Positions 52,546-61,462 of a DNA stretch of 64,000 nt are shown here, piece by piece. The translations under genes were made by a program, and so were the position numbers. The first letter of the stretch is position 1, and the number at the start of each line of letters is the position of its first letter. The stretch lies in the NCBI GenBank assembly GCA_937899715.1, contig CALCNX010000072.1, positions 1-64,000 on the forward strand, read 5' to 3'. The DNA comes from an uncultured bacterium (GTDB lineage: Bacteria > Bacteroidota > Ignavibacteria > Kapaibacteriales > UBA4661). The notes under the pieces were generated by a model. The model saw nothing but the letters and a program-made list of their open reading frames with translations. It searched no databases and was not told where the DNA came from.

Positions 52546-52735
52546 AGAGGAATGAGAACAATCAATATTTTTTCTCGTAATAACAGGCTTTTTTTGACTA
52601 AATGCGCTCAAAATCTTTTTGGCATATAATTTGGCATAGGGAAACGTTATGAATGAAAGTGCTAGCACCAGCAATTCATCTCATTTCACGCTATCTTCAT
52701 AATTCCGACTATTTTATTCTTTATTCTCACCACAA

Positions 52736-53155
52736 ATGAAACACTTTGATTCCGACTTCGCAACAATAGAGTGGAACACAACCGCACAAGCAGTTCAAAT
52801 GGCATATAAAGACGTTTCAAGCCCTTATTTGATGGATACTGCAACTCTTGGCAGTGAACTCCGTCATATACTCAACAGCACGCTTGATATGGCAAAAGAA
52901 CATGGTAGCGCAAGTATTATCGGCGATATGAGCAATCTTCTTCTTCTAACCAGCGAAGATGAGCAATGGTCGCTCAACGAATGGTTCCCGCGCTTACAGG
53001 CTGCTGGCGTTCGCAATCTAGCTATTGTTCCCCCGCAGACACTGATCGGCAAACTCTCTCTGGACGTGCTGATGCGTCAAGTGCAAGGGATGAACATTCA
53101 GCGTGTTTCGTCGGTTGCCGAGGCGCAATATTGGCTAAAAGAACAGCGTAACTGA
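52736..53155 (+). CDS. STAS/SEC14-like domain protein
   Basis: The 139-aa protein resembles the SpoIIAA-like/STAS-SEC14 proteins common in Bacteroidota. It has an N-terminal strand region, SIIGDMSNLLLLTSEDEQWS, then WFPRLQAAGVRNLAIVPPQT and the C-terminal VSSVAEAQYWLKEQ, the usual end of this family. Members may bind lipids or act as partners in regulatory switches; no enzyme motif is present. It lies between a chemoreceptor and a receiver-histidine kinase, which suggests a signalling job. Confidence 0.65.
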   Translation: MKHFDSDFATIEWNTTAQAVQMAYKDVSSPYLMDTATLGSELRHILNSTLDMAKEHGSASIIGDMSNLLLLTSEDEQWSLNEWFPRLQAAGVRNLAIVPPQTLIGKLSLDVLMRQVQGMNIQRVSSVAEAQYWLKEQRN

Positions 53156-53525
53156 TACCGTCAAACTCTAAGCAGTCTATGATTTTTTCAGCAAAGAAGT
53201 TTTTCTATATTTCAAACAACGAAAAAGTAACAGAAAAATGCTAGGTAGAAAGTTGCAGAATGGCTATTTTACAACTTCTGCGATTACTCTCGATACTTTT
53301 AATGTGGCTGACTTTGGCTATTACGCTATCACTTTACATTTGCAGGCTTGACAAACACGGAAATTGCGTTTTATATATGCTTGATACTTTCATAGCATAG
53401 AGTTATTATATATTATTTTTTGAGATATGCTTCCTTTCGGATTATCAAGCGCTTTACCACAATCGGGATTTTCGCCCTTTTCGCCGCTCGGTGCTTTGCG
53501 CACAAACAAAGACTCTAAAGATTCT
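53156..53525. other. Gene-free stretch upstream of the receiver-histidine kinase
   Basis: This 370-base stretch is AT-rich and has no convincing gene. A 37-codon open frame starts at 53249 with no recognisable features. It must contain the promoter of the kinase gene; a near match to the -7 element (TGACTTTG) occurs around 53310, too weak to call. Confidence 0.4.
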
Positions 53526-54641
53526 ATGGAAACAATTCTCATAGTAGAAGATAACGCCATTGTCATGGAAAGCATTGCCGAAAGCCTTCGGGTAAACGGT
53601 TATAATGTATTGCAAGCATTAAATGGTCTGGAAGCAATCCCGCTTGCGCAGACACACCTTCCACACGTCATTCTCTCCGATATTATGATGGACGGCATGG
53701 ATGGTTATACTCTCCTGAACGAGCTTCGTAAAGACCCAGCCACAGCGCTTATCCCATTTCTTTTTATGTCTGCCAAGACTGATTTTGACGATATTCGCTT
53801 CGCGATGAATTTGGGTGCGGATGACTATATCACCAAGCCTTTTACCCCAACTTCGCTAGTTACGACGATAAAGACACGACTGAGCAAGCACGCAATGATG
53901 CAATCTGCTGTCCATGATAAAATCAAGCAGCTGACAGAAAATCTTGCCTACGCGATGCCTCATGAGTTACGGACACCGATGACGGCTATCATGGGCTGCG
54001 CCGACCTCATCAAGCGCAATCTCGACCCGCTCAATACAGAAGAAATTCTTTTGTGCAGCGAGTTAATTGATACTTCCGTTCGCCGTCTTTACCGCCTGAT
54101 TGAGCAGTTCAATCACTATGCGCAACTTACGCTTATTGAAGCAGACGCAGCGCGGCGTAAGCAGTTGTATTCGCAGCTCACAATGTATTCGGGCGATACC
54201 ATCCAAGAATTTACCCTTGAAGAAGCAACCCGCAACGGACGAAATCACGATATTGCTATCGAAGATAACATCGGCGATGCGATTCTCCCTATTAAGCCCT
54301 ATTATCTGGAGATGATTGTCCGGGAAGTGCTTAATAACGCTTTCAAGTTTTCTCCACAGGACTCGCCTATTCGCATTGTCTTGTCGAAAACATCGGAATA
54401 TTACAGTATTATTGTTCAAGACAAAGGTCGTGGCATTTCTAAACAGCATATTAGGAGCATTGAAGCGTTTACGCAATTTGACCGCCAGCAATACGAACAA
54501 CAAGGCGTTGGGCTGGGGCTGGCACTCGTACGAAAAATTCTGGATCTTTATAGTGGTAAATTTCTTATTCAAAGTGAACAAGGTACTGGCACAACCGTAC
54601 AACTTACGCTGCCATTAGAAGTTCCTTTCTTCTCGACGTAA
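53526..54641 (+). CDS. Receiver domain-histidine kinase hybrid, cytoplasmic
   Basis: The 371-aa protein starts with a receiver domain: LIVEDN, the phospho-acceptor Asp52 in LSDIMMDG and Lys104 in DYITKPF. A HisKA domain follows with His146 in MPHELRTPMTAI, and a HATPase with NNAFKFSP, DKGRGISK and GVGLGLALVRKIL. There is no membrane segment. Such receiver-first kinases usually take a phosphate from, or give it to, another histidine kinase. A longer frame from 53427 exists, but METILIVEDN at 53526 is the natural start. No DNA-binding output partner is nearby. Confidence 0.9.
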   Translation: METILIVEDNAIVMESIAESLRVNGYNVLQALNGLEAIPLAQTHLPHVILSDIMMDGMDGYTLLNELRKDPATALIPFLFMSAKTDFDDIRFAMNLGADDYITKPFTPTSLVTTIKTRLSKHAMMQSAVHDKIKQLTENLAYAMPHELRTPMTAIMGCADLIKRNLDPLNTEEILLCSELIDTSVRRLYRLIEQFNHYAQLTLIEADAARRKQLYSQLTMYSGDTIQEFTLEEATRNGRNHDIAIEDNIGDAILPIKPYYLEMIVREVLNNAFKFSPQDSPIRIVLSKTSEYYSIIVQDKGRGISKQHIRSIEAFTQFDRQQYEQQGVGLGLALVRKILDLYSGKFLIQSEQGTGTTVQLTLPLEVPFFST

Positions 54642-54694
54642 TCTAGCGTCGCAGGCATAATTATCAAATAATTGAGATTTTTTTTAGTATTTGC

Positions 54695-54726
54695 TTGAAT
54701 ATTATGGAAAAGAATTTGTATATTTG
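54695..54726 (+). promoter_or_regulatory. Candidate promoter inside a gene-free region
   Basis: TATATTTG at 54719-54726 is a full match to the -7 TAnnTTTG element. A TTG at 54695-54697, 21 bases upstream, is a fair -33 element at the long end of the spacing range. No gene follows on this strand for over 1.5 kb. Confidence 0.45.
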
Positions 54727-54732
54727 ACTTCA

Positions 54733-55055
54733 GAAGGCTACTGAGTATATGTACTGTCTAACCCCTATGTTCTGCTAGCTACTATCTCAACTATCTTCAT
54801 TGGTGTATAAAAAGTTTGTAGCTACATATCCCGCTACTCTCACAAAGCATTCAACAGAAAATTACAAGATGAAATAATTCTCTTGAAAAGAGCTTAACGC
54901 AATGCGATAAGGATCTTAGAAAATAGCACGAAGACTCCACCACGTTCATCCAACACCAAGGAACTATCTCGCAGGGGAGACGAAACGAGATCGCATAGGA
55001 GACCCCAATGGGCTGGATTTATGGGAAACTGTAGATTCTGCCCATTGTTTTTTTT
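54733..55055 (+). ncRNA. Candidate small RNA of about 320 nt
   Basis: A gene-free stretch lies between a promoter-like element (54695-54726) and an intrinsic terminator. The terminator stem is CAATGGGC (55006-55013) with GCCCATTG (55040-55047), followed by eight T. A second stem, ATCTCG (54966-54971) with CGAGAT (54986-54991), is present. I found none of the core sequences of RNase P RNA, tmRNA or SRP RNA. The other reading is a long 3' end of the kinase transcript. The stem cannot serve rsgA, whose strand lacks the T-run. Confidence 0.35.
55006..55055 (+). terminator. Intrinsic terminator in the gene-free region before rsgA
   Basis: An 8-bp stem (55006-55013 with 55040-55047), a 26-base loop and a run of eight T. 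It works only for plus-strand transcripts coming from the kinase gene or from the candidate small RNA. Confidence 0.6.
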
Positions 55056-55074
55056 GCCCTACCACCTTATCAAT

Positions 55075-56223
55075 TCAAGGGAGCGTCTCAAGGATATTCA
55101 GATAGCTTGCATAACGCTCCGGGTCTATCGCACCTTTTTCCAAAGCAGCCTTGACAGCACACCCTGGCTCGTGCGTATGCGTACAGGGCGCGAATTTGCA
55201 TTGCAGACGGTCTTCATCAAAGTCGTGAAAATAGTACGCCAAATCTTCCTTGTCTAAACCCCATATTCCAAATTCCCGGATACCCGGCGTGTCAAGAACA
55301 TAACCTCCTTGCGGCAATCGAAACACCTTGCTAAATGTTGTTGTGTGCAAGCCTTTTTGCGTCTTCGCACTCACCTCAGTCGTTATTTGCGCCTCCTCCC
55401 CAAGCAATAAATTGACCAGCGTTGACTTTCCCACACCTGAAGGACCTGAAAACACCGTGGTCTTGCCCTGAAGCACCGAATGAAGCGCTTCCAAGCCTTT
55501 TCTTTTCTCGGCACTCACAAATAGCGTTGTAATTCCCAAATGCTCCGCATACATAGCCACATCCTCACGAACAAATGCTTCATCCATTAAGTCCATTTTA
55601 TTGATGCAGATAATCGGCTCAACATCACCAAGTTCAATGGCAACCAAGTAGCGGTCAATAAGACGACGATTATAGAAAGGGTCAGCAGCCGACATCAAAA
55701 TCACCACCTGATCAACATTGCTGACGATGACCTGCTCCATACCGTCGCGTCCGGCGGACTCACGTGCAAGTTTCGTTTTGCGCTCCTTCACAACGACAAT
55801 CACACCCGGCAGCATTGAGACTTCGCCGGAGACAGGTTCAATACGACAAACAACACGGTCACCCACTGCTACGAGCGTGGATGCGGGATTCTCGGAAACA
55901 ATGCTACGTGAAACAACACAATCGTAGAGGTGCGAATCGCGCTCACCCCCATCTGACAATCTTTCCACAATAAATGACCGCCCGGTCGAATCAATAACCC
56001 ACCCTTCAAAAGTGTTCTGCGTGGGAATAGTGATTTTGTGCTGAATGTTCTTTAGTCGTGGACTCATAGACACAGCGCGGTCGGGAACGGCTTCGTCGTC
56101 GTTATTCCAATGTGTTTTTTTCTCGTAAAACTGTTTTTCCGAACTTGCTTTTGTCCATGATTTTGCCGTGCGTCGGGATTTTGACAGTGTGTCTTGCTTT
56201 GGATTTTGTTTTTTGCTCGCCAT
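55075..56223 (-). CDS. rsgA: Ribosome small subunit-dependent GTPase A
   Basis: RsgA is a circularly permuted GTPase that helps mature the 30S subunit. The 382-aa product has an OB-fold domain (about 65-160), NKMDLMDE (G4) before FSGPSGVGKSTLVNLL (G1), TKGLHTT-like switch sequence, DTPGIREFG (G3) and the zinc site CKFAPCTHTHEPGC. The first 60 residues are Lys/Ser-rich and not conserved, so the true start might be the ATG near 56067; I kept the longest ATG form. Confidence 0.93.
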   Translation of the reverse strand: MASKKQNPKQDTLSKSRRTAKSWTKASSEKQFYEKKTHWNNDDEAVPDRAVSMSPRLKNIQHKITIPTQNTFEGWVIDSTGRSFIVERLSDGGERDSHLYDCVVSRSIVSENPASTLVAVGDRVVCRIEPVSGEVSMLPGVIVVVKERKTKLARESAGRDGMEQVIVSNVDQVVILMSAADPFYNRRLIDRYLVAIELGDVEPIICINKMDLMDEAFVREDVAMYAEHLGITTLFVSAEKRKGLEALHSVLQGKTTVFSGPSGVGKSTLVNLLLGEEAQITTEVSAKTQKGLHTTTFSKVFRLPQGGYVLDTPGIREFGIWGLDKEDLAYYFHDFDEDRLQCKFAPCTHTHEPGCAVKAALEKGAIDPERYASYLNILETLP

Positions 56224-56288
56224 AGTTCTATCATTTGAAAAATCAGGCTTTTACAGCCCAAGTCATAGATTCTGTTTGTGAAATGTTC

Positions 56289-56319
56289 TTTGTAGAACAA
56301 TGAAAATTTGCTAATTTTG
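56289..56319 (+). promoter_or_regulatory. Bacteroidota-type promoter of recJ
   Basis: TTTG at 56289-56292, a 19-base spacer and TAATTTTG at 56312-56319 match the full -33/-7 pattern. Transcription would begin near 56326. This rules out the in-frame TTG at 56308 as a start for recJ. Confidence 0.65.
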
Positions 56320-56352
56320 TGGCAGTTGAACAACAAACTGAAAGAAATTTCT

Positions 56353-58212
56353 TTGAACTCACTCTGGACACTGAATCGTGCAAGTGACAGCCCAAACATC
56401 CATATAACAACCGCCGACACAGACGCATTTCCCTCACCCATTGCGAAAATACTCATTTCGCGTGGAATGACGACTACAAACGACATAGATAGCTTTTTCA
56501 AGCCTGCGCTTGAGAATCTCCATTCACCATTTCTCATGGATGGTATGGATACAGCACTTGGTCGTATTGAAAAGGCAATTGCGGAAGGGGAACATATTCG
56601 TATTTACGGTGATTACGACGTGGATGGTACGGTTACCACAGCAATGCTTACTCGCTACTTACGCCGCATTGGGGCGCAAGTGGACTATTATATTCCTAAG
56701 CGCTTCACCGAATTCTACGGGCTTTCGATAGAAACCGTAGAAGAGTGCTACAATGACGGTATATCCCTGCTTATTACTGTTGACACCGGTGTAACGGCAA
56801 TAGATGCAATTCGGTATGCCCGCGATTTGGATATTGATGTAATCGTCTGTGACCACCACGAGCCTTCTGACTCCCTCCCCGATGCGTTTGCTCTCCTGAA
56901 CCCCATTAAAGGAACCTGTTCATATCCCTTCAAACACTTATGCGCTTGTGGTGTTACGTTCAAACTCGTCCAAGCGCTCTGTGAGCGTCGCGGAGAGTTG
57001 GAAGTGGCATACGAGTATTTGGATTTAGTTGCTATCGCTTCCACTGCGGACATGGTGCCTCTTATTGGCGAGAATCGTACACTCGTTCATTTTGGGTTGC
57101 AGCAAATGAATGCCAAGCCCTTGCCGGGCTTGAAAGGCTTAATGGAATGTACAAATATCAAGCAAGGAACGATTGCCAGTTCGACTATTGTCTATAACCT
57201 TGCACCGCTTATTAACGCCGCTGGGCGCATGGGTGATGCGGAGCGTGCCGTTGAACTTATGCTAACCGAAGACCCCTTGCAAGCGTTCCGACTTGCGCAA
57301 GACCTTGAAAGCAAGAATTACCGTCGCCGAGTTATTGATGATAAAACGTTTACCGAGGCACAGCGCATGGCAGAAGACCTGATTGCGCGGGAGAATCGGC
57401 GTTCATTGGTTTTGCATCATCCCGATTGGCACGTAGGCGTTATTAACATAGTTGCGTCGCGCCTTGTGGAAAAGTACCATTTGCCAACGATTATGCTGAC
57501 CAGCATTGACAATATAGCAAAAGGCTCGGCACGAAGTATTAAAAATTTCGATGTTCATGCAGCACTGAAAAAATGTCAAAAATATCTACGGCAATTCGGC
57601 GGACACAAGTACGCCGCAGGTTTGTCGCTTGAAGAAATAAACGTGAAGCCGCTTCGTGATGAATTTGACCGCATTGCCCGTTCGATGCTTTCGGAAGAAA
57701 TGCTCGTGCCGGAGGTGGTGATTGATTCAGAACTGAACTTCAACGAGCTTTCGCCGGAATTTCTCTCGTTGCTGCGCCAATTTGCTCCTTTTGGCTACGG
57801 TAATAATAAGCCGTGCTTCTTAACCCAGAACATTCAAGTCTCCGGCAGAGCCAGCATCGTTGGAAAAAACCACCTTCGGTTCCGCGCACGTCAAGAAAAC
57901 ATTGTCTTTGAGGCAATTGGCTTTAACCTTGGCGACAAACTAGACCTGTGCAATGCCGGAGAACCGCTTTCGATAGTCTATACTATCGAAGAAATCCTGC
58001 ATCATCAGCGTGTGAGTTTACAACTCTACATCAAAGATATTGCCCTTACCAAAGAGCAGCCTCTTCGTACGAAACTTGTCATGGACGAAATGGCAACCGT
58101 GCTGGCAAATGCAGCCGCTGAGGACATTTCTAATGGACATGGAATCGTGAGCAACGGTGGTGGGAACGGCTATGCTCTGGGCGGAGCAGTAGAAACGCTA
58201 CCAGTACAATAG
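56353..58212 (+). CDS. recJ: Single-stranded-DNA-specific exonuclease RecJ
   Basis: RecJ degrades single-stranded DNA 5' to 3' in recombination and repair. The product of about 619 aa has the DHH phosphoesterase motifs IYGDYDVDGTVTTAML, TVDTGVTA and CDHHEPSD, and the DHHA1 domain with SARSIKNFD and GGHKYAAGLS. No ATG lies at the N-terminus. With the promoter at 56289-56319, the TTG at 56353, which opens LNSLWTLNR as in other RecJ proteins, is the best start; TTG at 56326 would make a near-leaderless message. Confidence 0.9.
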   Translation: MNSLWTLNRASDSPNIHITTADTDAFPSPIAKILISRGMTTTNDIDSFFKPALENLHSPFLMDGMDTALGRIEKAIAEGEHIRIYGDYDVDGTVTTAMLTRYLRRIGAQVDYYIPKRFTEFYGLSIETVEECYNDGISLLITVDTGVTAIDAIRYARDLDIDVIVCDHHEPSDSLPDAFALLNPIKGTCSYPFKHLCACGVTFKLVQALCERRGELEVAYEYLDLVAIASTADMVPLIGENRTLVHFGLQQMNAKPLPGLKGLMECTNIKQGTIASSTIVYNLAPLINAAGRMGDAERAVELMLTEDPLQAFRLAQDLESKNYRRRVIDDKTFTEAQRMAEDLIARENRRSLVLHHPDWHVGVINIVASRLVEKYHLPTIMLTSIDNIAKGSARSIKNFDVHAALKKCQKYLRQFGGHKYAAGLSLEEINVKPLRDEFDRIARSMLSEEMLVPEVVIDSELNFNELSPEFLSLLRQFAPFGYGNNKPCFLTQNIQVSGRASIVGKNHLRFRARQENIVFEAIGFNLGDKLDLCNAGEPLSIVYTIEEILHHQRVSLQLYIKDIALTKEQPLRTKLVMDEMATVLANAAAEDISNGHGIVSNGGGNGYALGGAVETLPVQ

Positions 58213-58364
58213 CTGCCAATACCATAAATCTTGTGAACAGGTGAAAATCAATACCATTTGAATCTTTTTTACTGTCATCATTTTGAAGAAGTATTATGCC
58301 TACAATCGCCCCACAAGTGCAAATGCTCCAGGTACAAGAGACAGAAATACGCCAACAACTATAT

Positions 58365-58404
58365 AAAGCAGGTTTGTTCAGAATGCTGAAGCCTGCTTTT
58401 TTTT
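58365..58404 (+). terminator. Intrinsic terminator after recJ that holds the next start codon
   Basis: AAAGCAGG (58365-58372) pairs with CCTGCTTT (58392-58399). An inner stem, TTCAG (58377-58381) with CTGAA (58386-58390), closes on the tetraloop AATG. Eight T follow from 58397. The ATG of the GWxTD gene (58383-58385) is in that loop, and the T-run encodes the Phe-Phe of its signal peptide. Confidence 0.7.
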
Positions 58405-59750
58405 GTTTATATATCCTTGTTGCTTGCTGTATTCCATTGCAATCGCAGGTCAATCGCCCACTGACGACTCCAACCGCACCATCGCAGCCCGAACAAGCGC
58501 CCCAAAGCCAGCAGGCATTTTTTATGGACGTGCTATTCTTCAAGGGGGAGCAAGACTCGACGCAGCGCGTGGACGTATTTGTTGTTGTCCCCTACCAATC
58601 GCTCAACTTTATGAAACGTGATAGCATTTTCATCGGCGATTATATTATGACTATCACTCTCAAAGACCAATCCGGCAGAGAAGTACAAACTATTCGCAAA
58701 GAACACCCGATAAAAGAGGAGCGCTTGGAAGTAACGCTCGGCTCCACGGGTGTTTTCGACTACACACAAACGACCCTTAATGTTACACCGGGCACATACA
58801 CCATTATCACAGAAATTGCAGACGTTCTGAGCAAACGCACTTTCAATTTGCAGCGCTCCTTCAAAGCACTCAATACCGGTGCCGCACAATTTGCCATGAG
58901 TAGCGTGATGTTTGCCAGTTCCGTCGTACCAAATGGTCAGCGTATCAATCTCACTCCGTATCTGGCGGATGACGTTTCGCCACTCACACAAGAGGGCTTT
59001 TTTGCTTTTTTTGAGACCTATAATGCCTTCGGGGCAGGTTTGGACTCGTTGGATTTTGTCTATGAAGTTATTGATGAAAAAGGCTTGCGCCCTTTTCTGA
59101 GTAAACGATTGCGACGCTCGGTAGCGGCGGCGAGAGAGCAACAGTATATTAAAATTGCGCTTCCGGCACAATTACCTATTGGCTCTTATACACTCAGAAT
59201 TCTAGCGCTCCGCACCGATACATCAGCAAAATATACAGAGCGGGATGTTATCGCAGCATCAGCTCGAACAATGCGCCTCGACTGGAAGGGATTGGGAATG
59301 CTAGCAATGTTACGTGGTGACGACCTTACCAAAGCCATCCGGCAAATGCGCTATGTTGCTTCGCCACAAGAAATTTCAACCATGCACAACAGCAGCACGG
59401 AAGACGAGAAACAGCGCCGCTTTTTTGAATACTGGCAGCACCTCGACCCCACGCCCGCTACGCTCCGCAACGAAGCCTTTGAAGAATACTATCAACGTGT
59501 GGATTACGCGAATCGTAATTTTCGCGCCATTAGTTTCGGCGATGGCTGGATGAGTGATATGGGCATGGTCTATATTATTTTCGGTCCCCCACAATACACA
59601 CGGGATTTTCGCCGCGACGGACGCATTATCTGGACGTGGTCGTATCCGACCTACGGACGGGAGTTTGTCTTCGTGGATTACACGGGCTTTGGCAACGACT
59701 TTCGGTTAACGTCGGGAATGCCGTTTGAGCGGTATCGATATCGGCGGTAG
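58383..59750 (+). CDS. GWxTD-domain lipoprotein
   Basis: The 455-aa protein has a short signal peptide ending in the lipobox LVAC at about residue 15, a Pro/Gln-rich linker, beta-rich domains to about 330, and the C-terminal GWxTD domain (DGWMSDMGMVYIIFGPP, then WSYPTYGREFVFVDY). GWxTD proteins are found mainly in FCB and Acidobacteria genomes and have no known function; many carry envelope signals. The ATG at 58383 gives the signal peptide. A longer frame from 58296 would bury it. The start codon lies in the loop of a terminator hairpin. Confidence 0.85.
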   Translation: MLKPAFFCLYILVACCIPLQSQVNRPLTTPTAPSQPEQAPQSQQAFFMDVLFFKGEQDSTQRVDVFVVVPYQSLNFMKRDSIFIGDYIMTITLKDQSGREVQTIRKEHPIKEERLEVTLGSTGVFDYTQTTLNVTPGTYTIITEIADVLSKRTFNLQRSFKALNTGAAQFAMSSVMFASSVVPNGQRINLTPYLADDVSPLTQEGFFAFFETYNAFGAGLDSLDFVYEVIDEKGLRPFLSKRLRRSVAAAREQQYIKIALPAQLPIGSYTLRILALRTDTSAKYTERDVIAASARTMRLDWKGLGMLAMLRGDDLTKAIRQMRYVASPQEISTMHNSSTEDEKQRRFFEYWQHLDPTPATLRNEAFEEYYQRVDYANRNFRAISFGDGWMSDMGMVYIIFGPPQYTRDFRRDGRIIWTWSYPTYGREFVFVDYTGFGNDFRLTSGMPFERYRYRR

Positions 59751-59979
59751 GTTTTCGCGCAACCAAAGGCAGCGATATTGCTCATGCGTGTCGACAAATT
59801 CTGGCAATAATCAAGCCATGAAGCGCCTCTCCGTCGAAGAATCCAGCAAAGAAATACACTTGGGTCATCAGCTCAAAATTTCCGTACGATGATTCGATTT
59901 TGCGAAAAGCATAGCTGGCACTCAAACTGCAACACGTGAGCCTTACTGTTAGAAACTCTCAACATTCACATACTTTGCC

Positions 59980-61431
59980 ATGAAATTTGTCCGTATTGGT
60001 CGCTGTGTTTTTGCGATGTGGTTTTCCCTTTCGATGTTGAATGCTCATGCTCAACAAACACCCAAAACCGCATCCAACCAAGCTATGAACATTGTTCCAA
60101 AAGCTGCTGCGAAACTCAGCCCAACGGAGGAGGAATTGCAGCGCCGCGTCACGCCCAAAATTAGCAAACTTGATTTTCGTGGTGCGCTGAACGAAGTGAA
60201 CATAATGATAGCTGGCGATTCGGCAAACGCAACACTCTACAACGTCCGCGCCACCTTGAACACGCAGTTGTACAACTTCGCCGATGCGGCGCGGGATTAT
60301 GACAGAATCATCGCCTTGCAGCCCAAGGATGTCTATGCCTACCAAAGCCGTGCGCAGCTGCGGCTTGAGCATCTGAACAACACTGAAGGCGCTTTGCAAG
60401 ACTGGACGCGGGTTGTGGCGTTGGATTCACTTAATCCGTCGGCGTGGTACTCGCGGGGCGCGCTCTACCAAACCATGCAGCAATTCGAGGAAGCGCGGCG
60501 CGATTACACACAATGTTTGCGCGTCGGTGTCGGCGAAAACGCACTTGCCCTGACGCAGCGCGGCTTCTGCGCCATGAAGCTGAAGCAAAATAGCGACGCA
60601 ATGAATGATTTCACCGCCGCCATTAGCGTCACTGATAGCGCCACAAAGCGCAGTATTGCTGCTTTTGACGCATTTTTCTATCGCGGAAGTTTGCATCTTC
60701 AGCGTCGAAAATTCGCCGAAGCAATTTTTGATTTCGATGCTGCGCTGCGCCTGAATGACCAAAGCGGCGAAGCCTACTACCTGCGCGGCTACGTGAAGAT
60801 GCTGGTCGGGCGCACCGAAGACGGCTGCATAGACCTTTCGCAAGCAAACGAGTTGAAATATGCGAAGGCGGCAGCATTGATTGAGCAGCACTGCGACGTA
60901 GTGGGCAATCTGGATTCGCTCCGCCGCTACACCATGCCGACGGTGACGGTCACGGCGGGGCGTTCCCGTGTGGAAATTGCTATGACCGATTCGCGGCGCT
61001 TGTTGGGGCGCGTAACGGCTCTGGTGGGCAATCCGTCATTGCAGCAGCAAAATGTATTGCCAACAAGCACCTTTGCCTTTCGGAACCCGCCCGGCATGAT
61101 GTCGCCCTTTGATTGCAACAAACAACGGCTTGAAATGTCGCGCCCCAGCCAAATCAACATCGGCTGTGTGGCACAGGTGCTGCAAGAAGAATTACGCAAA
61201 GTTCCCGATGCAACGGTGCGGACGATGCTGGACAACATTATGAACACTGCCAACGACCTCTACATCATAGAAACAACGGGGCAGGATGCAAGTACCGGCA
61301 TGGCAAGTGGTACTGGGCAGGACATCAACAAAAATCAAGCAATGCTTATTCGTTTGCGTCTCGCCGAGCAGTTTCGGGATTTGAACGATTTGTTGGAAAA
61401 AATGCAGGGCGCAAAAAAGCAGACAAAGTAA
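59980..61431 (+). CDS. Exported TPR-repeat protein
   Basis: The 483-aa protein has a signal peptide (1-24, ending AHA-Q) and about six tetratricopeptide repeats over residues 55-310, for example ATLYNVRATLNTQLYNFADA, PSAWYSRGALYQTMQQFEEA and AFFYRGSLHLQRRKFAEAIF. The last 170 residues are not repeats. They have a Cys-containing segment (MSPFDCNKQRLEMSRP, INIGCVAQVL) that could form a disulfide. TPR proteins are scaffolds for complexes. The partner is unknown; the gene lies in its own unit after a 229-base spacer. Confidence 0.8.
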   Translation: MKFVRIGRCVFAMWFSLSMLNAHAQQTPKTASNQAMNIVPKAAAKLSPTEEELQRRVTPKISKLDFRGALNEVNIMIAGDSANATLYNVRATLNTQLYNFADAARDYDRIIALQPKDVYAYQSRAQLRLEHLNNTEGALQDWTRVVALDSLNPSAWYSRGALYQTMQQFEEARRDYTQCLRVGVGENALALTQRGFCAMKLKQNSDAMNDFTAAISVTDSATKRSIAAFDAFFYRGSLHLQRRKFAEAIFDFDAALRLNDQSGEAYYLRGYVKMLVGRTEDGCIDLSQANELKYAKAAALIEQHCDVVGNLDSLRRYTMPTVTVTAGRSRVEIAMTDSRRLLGRVTALVGNPSLQQQNVLPTSTFAFRNPPGMMSPFDCNKQRLEMSRPSQINIGCVAQVLQEELRKVPDATVRTMLDNIMNTANDLYIIETTGQDASTGMASGTGQDINKNQAMLIRLRLAEQFRDLNDLLEKMQGAKKQTK

Positions 61432-61462
61432 CAGTTTTTTTTACGATTATTCATCATACATT

